Below are positions 6,755-8,771 of a stretch of DNA of 8,771 bases, in pieces. The position numbers and the translations under genes were made by a program. Every line of letters begins with the position of its first letter. Position 1 is the first letter of the stretch. Below the pieces are notes generated by a model. It had not been told where the DNA came from, did no database searches, and worked only from the letters and a program-made list of their open reading frames with translations. This stretch comes from Chitinophagaceae bacterium (GTDB lineage Bacteria; Bacteroidota; Bacteroidia; Chitinophagales; Chitinophagaceae), in assembly GCA_003526435.1 (NCBI GenBank), contig DPWF01000263.1:1-8771 (forward strand). Direction: 5' to 3'.

Positions 6755-7186
6755 TTATAGATTATGAATACAGTATAATACCACCCCCCACACTGCAAAC
6801 CCCGCAAAAGGATCTACTTCTATATCTCCGAATTTTTTATTCTCAGCAAGCAGTCTTTTTTTATTGAATCCATCTGCAAAACGACGCACCAGTAATTCCC
6901 CGTTAAGAATGGCTACAATGACACGGCCGTTCGCCTGTCTTATGCTGCGGTCCACAATCAGTACATCGCCCGGATAAATACCGGCATCCGTCATGGCTTC
7001 GCTGTTCATACGGAAAAAGAAAGTAGCGGGTTTATTGCGGATTAATTGTTCGTTGAGGTCAATCCCTCTTTCCATATAATCGTCTGCTGCGGCACCAAAA
7101 CCTGTTGCATTGGCCATGGGAACTTCCCACTGGTTATACTGTTTAGAACCTTTATAGGCGGCTCCGTACCACTGTTCCCCATCCAT
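6755..7186 (-). CDS. umuD: UmuD-like S24/LexA-fold protein lacking the Ser-Lys catalytic dyad
   Basis: Residues 29-58 (GFGAAADDYMERGIDLNEQL onward) and the remaining beta-rich domain align well with E. coli UmuD, the polymerase V accessory subunit. Normal UmuD cuts its own N-terminal arm at Cys24-Gly25 using Ser60 and Lys97. Here the Ser position, directly before the Met of NSEAMTDAGI, is A64; the Lys position in ELLVRRF is R101; and the cleavage pair is T28-G29. Other core segments remain: GDVLIVDRS at 73-81, GRVIVAILNGE at 87-97 and VWGVVLYCIHNL at the end. At 143 residues, with the arm present, it is full length and the reading frame is clean, so it is not a decayed gene. It presumably still pairs with UmuC but should be unable to cleave itself. 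It is transcribed first in the operon, divergent from the 2H genes. Confidence 0.93.
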   Translation of the reverse strand: MDGEQWYGAAYKGSKQYNQWEVPMANATGFGAAADDYMERGIDLNEQLIRNKPATFFFRMNSEAMTDAGIYPGDVLIVDRSIRQANGRVIVAILNGELLVRRFADGFNKKRLLAENKKFGDIEVDPFAGFAVWGVVLYCIHNL

Positions 7187-7200
7187 ATAAATAAATTTTG

Positions 7201-7233
7201 TTTAGCTAAAAATTTTAGTAAATTTATGCTAAA
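7201..7233. promoter_or_regulatory. Three helically phased TTTAGCTAAA-like repeats between umuD and the 2H genes
   Basis: The 72-base divergent gap contains TTTAGCTAAA (7201-7210, itself a perfect palindrome), TTTTAGTAAA (7213-7222) and TTATGCTAAA (7224-7233), starting 11-12 bp apart, about one helical turn. This arrangement suits cooperative repressor binding that controls both directions. The gap is very AT-rich, so chance similarity is a real alternative. No classical SOS box is seen. Confidence 0.35.
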
Positions 7234-7258
7234 ATAATTATCCGATTAAAATTTGTTT

Positions 7259-7858
7259 ATGGAAATACCAACCATCATGGAACACAAATCAGCAGGTATA
7301 GCGGTTAATACACTGAACCGTTATCGTTTAATGGCTTATCCGGATATGGAAACAGAACTGTTGATACGCGCCGAACAACAATATATACAGCGAAAGTACC
7401 GTACAGCCGTACCTGTACAACCAACCGGTATTGTGGTGGCCGAATTTATGGCCCGGGAAGACATGGAAGCCACGCTGATTCGTTGGATGCATCGGATCAT
7501 CAGTACACAATCCAGTTTCAGCATCAGTATACAGGGCTTCGGGGCTTTATCATCGAGGCAGTTATACTTAAGGGTACAGGAACAGCAACCTTTTCATCAA
7601 CTGGCAGGTGCTATGCAGGTAGTAGATCAGTATATCAGGAGTTATGATTGTCCGCCTGCCAAAAGATTTACACACCCATGTCTGCCTCTAACAGAAGCGG
7701 TACCCGATCAGGAATTTGATAAAGTGGTACATGAATATGCAGAAAGAAAAATTGATTTGTCTTTTGAGGTAAAAGAATTGATGCTGATTCGTAACAGACA
7801 GGAAAAAGAAACAGGAAAACAGATCAATCTGTTTCGCCTGCAGCCAGGAAAGATATAA
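7259..7858 (+). CDS. Inactive-looking 2H-phosphoesterase-fold protein, paralogue of its downstream neighbour
   Basis: This 199-residue protein aligns along its length with the next gene product. RYRLMAYPDMETELLIRAEQ matches the first strand and helix, FSISIQGFGALSSRQLYLRV matches the neighbour's FMVELENFGSFPTHTIYIQV, and VKELMLIRNRQ matches ADHVLLMRKRM. Both catalytic HxT motifs are gone: the first falls in VQPTGIVVAEF (His replaced by Gly), and the second in THPCLPLTEA (Cys and Pro at the His and Thr positions). It should therefore lack 2H phosphodiesterase or RNA-ligase activity and may be a structural or regulatory partner. QINLF at 188-192 matches QxxLF, but it lies where the neighbour has a beta strand. 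ATG 7259 is used; TTG 7253 and ATG 7277 are alternatives. It is the first gene of the divergent operon. Confidence 0.75.
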   Translation: MEIPTIMEHKSAGIAVNTLNRYRLMAYPDMETELLIRAEQQYIQRKYRTAVPVQPTGIVVAEFMAREDMEATLIRWMHRIISTQSSFSISIQGFGALSSRQLYLRVQEQQPFHQLAGAMQVVDQYIRSYDCPPAKRFTHPCLPLTEAVPDQEFDKVVHEYAERKIDLSFEVKELMLIRNRQEKETGKQINLFRLQPGKI

Positions 7859-7865
7859 TGTTTCC

Positions 7866-7890
7866 TTGCCCGGATTTAAATCCGGGGCAA
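7866..7890. repeat. Perfect palindrome/hairpin between the two 2H genes
   Basis: CCCGGATTTAAATCCGGG at 7869-7886 is an 18-bp perfect palindrome, extended after one bulged G by TTGC/GCAA to 7866-7890. It lies in the 45-base gap before the ATG at 7904. On the plus strand it is followed by A-runs, not a T-run, so it is not a usual intrinsic terminator. As RNA it could protect the transcript from decay, be a processing site, or limit translation of the second gene; as DNA it could be an operator. Confidence 0.6.
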
Positions 7891-7903
7891 AAAAGAAAAA
7901 GCC

Positions 7904-8515
7904 ATGAGCATTTTTTCCAGTGAACACCAGATTGCAGAATACCTGTTGGTGCTCGAACCGCATGAGGCATTGAAACAAACCATACAGTCCGTGAAACAAC
8001 ATTTTGCAGATAAGTATGATTGTCCAACAGCAGCATACAGTAAACCCCATATCACATTACTGAAGTGTATGCAGTTTAGTATGACTGAAACCAGGTGGAT
8101 TCCCAAGCTGCAAAGAATAATAGAAAGTACCACAGCTTTTATGGTAGAGCTGGAAAATTTTGGAAGTTTTCCCACGCATACCATCTATATACAGGTGAAG
8201 ACAAGAAACCAAATAGTAGAACTGGTAAAATCACTGAAAGAAATTCAGTCGCTGGTAAAACTCGATAAAGAACATAAACCGCATTTTATTACCGACCCAC
8301 ATCTAACCATTGCCCGGAAATTGCAGCACTGGCAGTTTGAACAGGGCTGGAATGAATATGGAAACAGTGAATTTTCCGGCAGGTTCATGGCAGATCATGT
8401 ATTACTGATGCGGAAGCGAATGGAGGAGAAAAAATATGAAGTGATTGGAAGGTTCAAAATGTTAGGGGTGAAGCAAACGGTAGAGCAGATGCAACTTTTC
8501 AACTCAACTCTATAA
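7904..8515 (+). CDS. 2H phosphoesterase superfamily protein (2'-5' RNA ligase/LigT-like), both HxT motifs intact
   Basis: A 203-residue member of the 2H superfamily, whose members hydrolyse 2',3'-cyclic or 2'-5' phosphodiester bonds or, in some cases, join RNA ends through 2'-5' links. The two catalytic motifs are HIT at 49-51 (KPHITLLK) and HLT at 133-135 (DPHLTIARKL), separated by the usual distance. The first strand and helix are AEYLLVLEPHEALKQTIQ; FGSFPTHTIYIQV and ADHVLLMRKRM are other fold elements. After the last strand a tail contains QMQLF (195-199), close to the C-terminus, matching the QxxLF clamp-docking pattern. The substrate cannot be told from sequence; RNA ends, cyclic oligonucleotides and tRNA-derived substrates are all possible. 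It lies 45 bases after its inactive-looking paralogue and is probably in the same operon, behind a strong hairpin. Confidence 0.92.
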   Translation: MSIFSSEHQIAEYLLVLEPHEALKQTIQSVKQHFADKYDCPTAAYSKPHITLLKCMQFSMTETRWIPKLQRIIESTTAFMVELENFGSFPTHTIYIQVKTRNQIVELVKSLKEIQSLVKLDKEHKPHFITDPHLTIARKLQHWQFEQGWNEYGNSEFSGRFMADHVLLMRKRMEEKKYEVIGRFKMLGVKQTVEQMQLFNSTL

Positions 8516-8635
8516 ATTCATAGAACTCTTATAGAGGGGCCTTTGATTGTGTAGTCTCCGCAAAGAAAAACATCAAATTAAAAATCAACACTTCACCAGC
8601 TCCCTACAAAACAAAGAGGGCAGGGGCGAATAGCT

Positions 8636-8771
8636 ATGGAAGACGAACAACAATACCTGAAAGGACGTGGTGCACAATTCAACCCACGTAACCGGTTCCT
8701 GAAAAATGAACGGATCAGGGAACATATAGAAGGCATTGATGACTGGACCGAACCTAATGCAGCAACAGTAT
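8636..8771 (+). CDS. PA0069/SplB-like radical SAM protein, N-terminus only (3' end outside window)
   Basis: Only the first 45 codons are present. YLKGRGAQFNPRNRFLKNER at residues 7-26, followed by EHIEGIDDW, matches the N-terminus of the PA0069 family of radical SAM proteins, related to spore photoproduct lyase (COG1533), whose function is not established. The CxxxCxxC iron-sulfur cluster motif would lie downstream of the window, so catalytic competence cannot be judged. ATG 8636 opens the recognisable sequence and is preceded at a short distance by a purine-rich AGGGGCGAA. The 120-base gap after the 2H gene holds only weak short inverted repeats (for example CTCT/AGAG at 8527-8537) and no clear promoter or terminator, so read-through from the 2H operon is possible. 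Confidence 0.8.
   Translation, partial: MEDEQQYLKGRGAQFNPRNRFLKNERIREHIEGIDDWTEPNAATV

Noticed and set aside
6751..6807. Longer UmuC starting at 6807
   Set aside because: The extra residues are translated from the end of umuD in another frame; conserved UmuC begins at MRAIVDCNS.
7866..7890. Intrinsic terminator between the 2H genes
   Set aside because: The hairpin is followed by A-runs on the plus strand and by GGAAAC on the minus strand; neither gives a U-tract.
7688..8184. Overlapping minus-strand open frames across the 2H genes
   Set aside because: They are cysteine- and phenylalanine-rich shadows of two genes supported by HxT motifs and mutual homology.
1..8771. CRISPR arrays, tRNA or rRNA genes, insertion sequences, attachment sites
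   Set aside because: No regularly spaced repeats, cloverleaf-like segments, transposase or integrase motifs, or long terminal inverted repeats were seen on reading both strands.

Overview
The window looks like a chromosomal segment from a Bacteroidota bacterium, most likely near Chitinophagaceae. The case rests on moderate GC content, weak Shine-Dalgarno signals, several matches to the Bacteroidota -7 promoter consensus TAnnTTTG, and Bacteroidota-style proteins (an ECF sigma factor followed by a charged-tail membrane protein, a secreted sulfatase, a DUF4136-like lipoprotein, a CarB core sequence). The taxonomic call comes from recognising sequence style, not from a search.

Left part (1-3877), all on the minus strand: a secreted formylglycine-type sulfatase (3877-2327); then a compact three-gene unit of an ECF sigma factor, a small two-helix membrane protein with a very charged tail, and a 72-residue HMA-fold-like protein lacking the CxxC metal site; then, behind a terminator-like hairpin, a gene running off the left edge that encodes only the carbamoyl-phosphate (C-terminal) half of carbamoyl-phosphate synthase large subunit. 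The N-terminal half is not encoded beside it.

Middle (3878-5469), plus strand: a DUF72/YecE-family protein, divergent from the sulfatase across a 67-bp gap that holds a perfect 14-bp palindrome, followed by a DUF4136-like lipoprotein. The lipoprotein stop codon directly abuts the stop codon of the convergent umuC.

Right part (5470-8771): a umuD-umuC translesion polymerase operon on the minus strand, divergent from a pair of paralogous 2H-phosphoesterase-fold genes on the plus strand, then the start of a PA0069/SplB-like radical SAM gene. Three things stand out. UmuD has lost both residues of its autoprotease dyad (Ser to Ala, Lys to Arg). One of the two 2H proteins keeps both HxT motifs while its partner has lost both. 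QxxLF peptides resembling the sliding-clamp-binding motif occur in UmuC, at the C-terminal tail of the active-looking 2H protein, at the very C-terminus of the DUF72 protein, and near the C-terminus of the inactive-looking 2H protein. The best candidate for an undescribed system here is therefore a DNA-damage or replication-associated module: a non-cleavable UmuD-like protein with UmuC, divergent from an active/inactive 2H pair, possibly tethered to the clamp. The motifs are seen directly; the joint function is inference.
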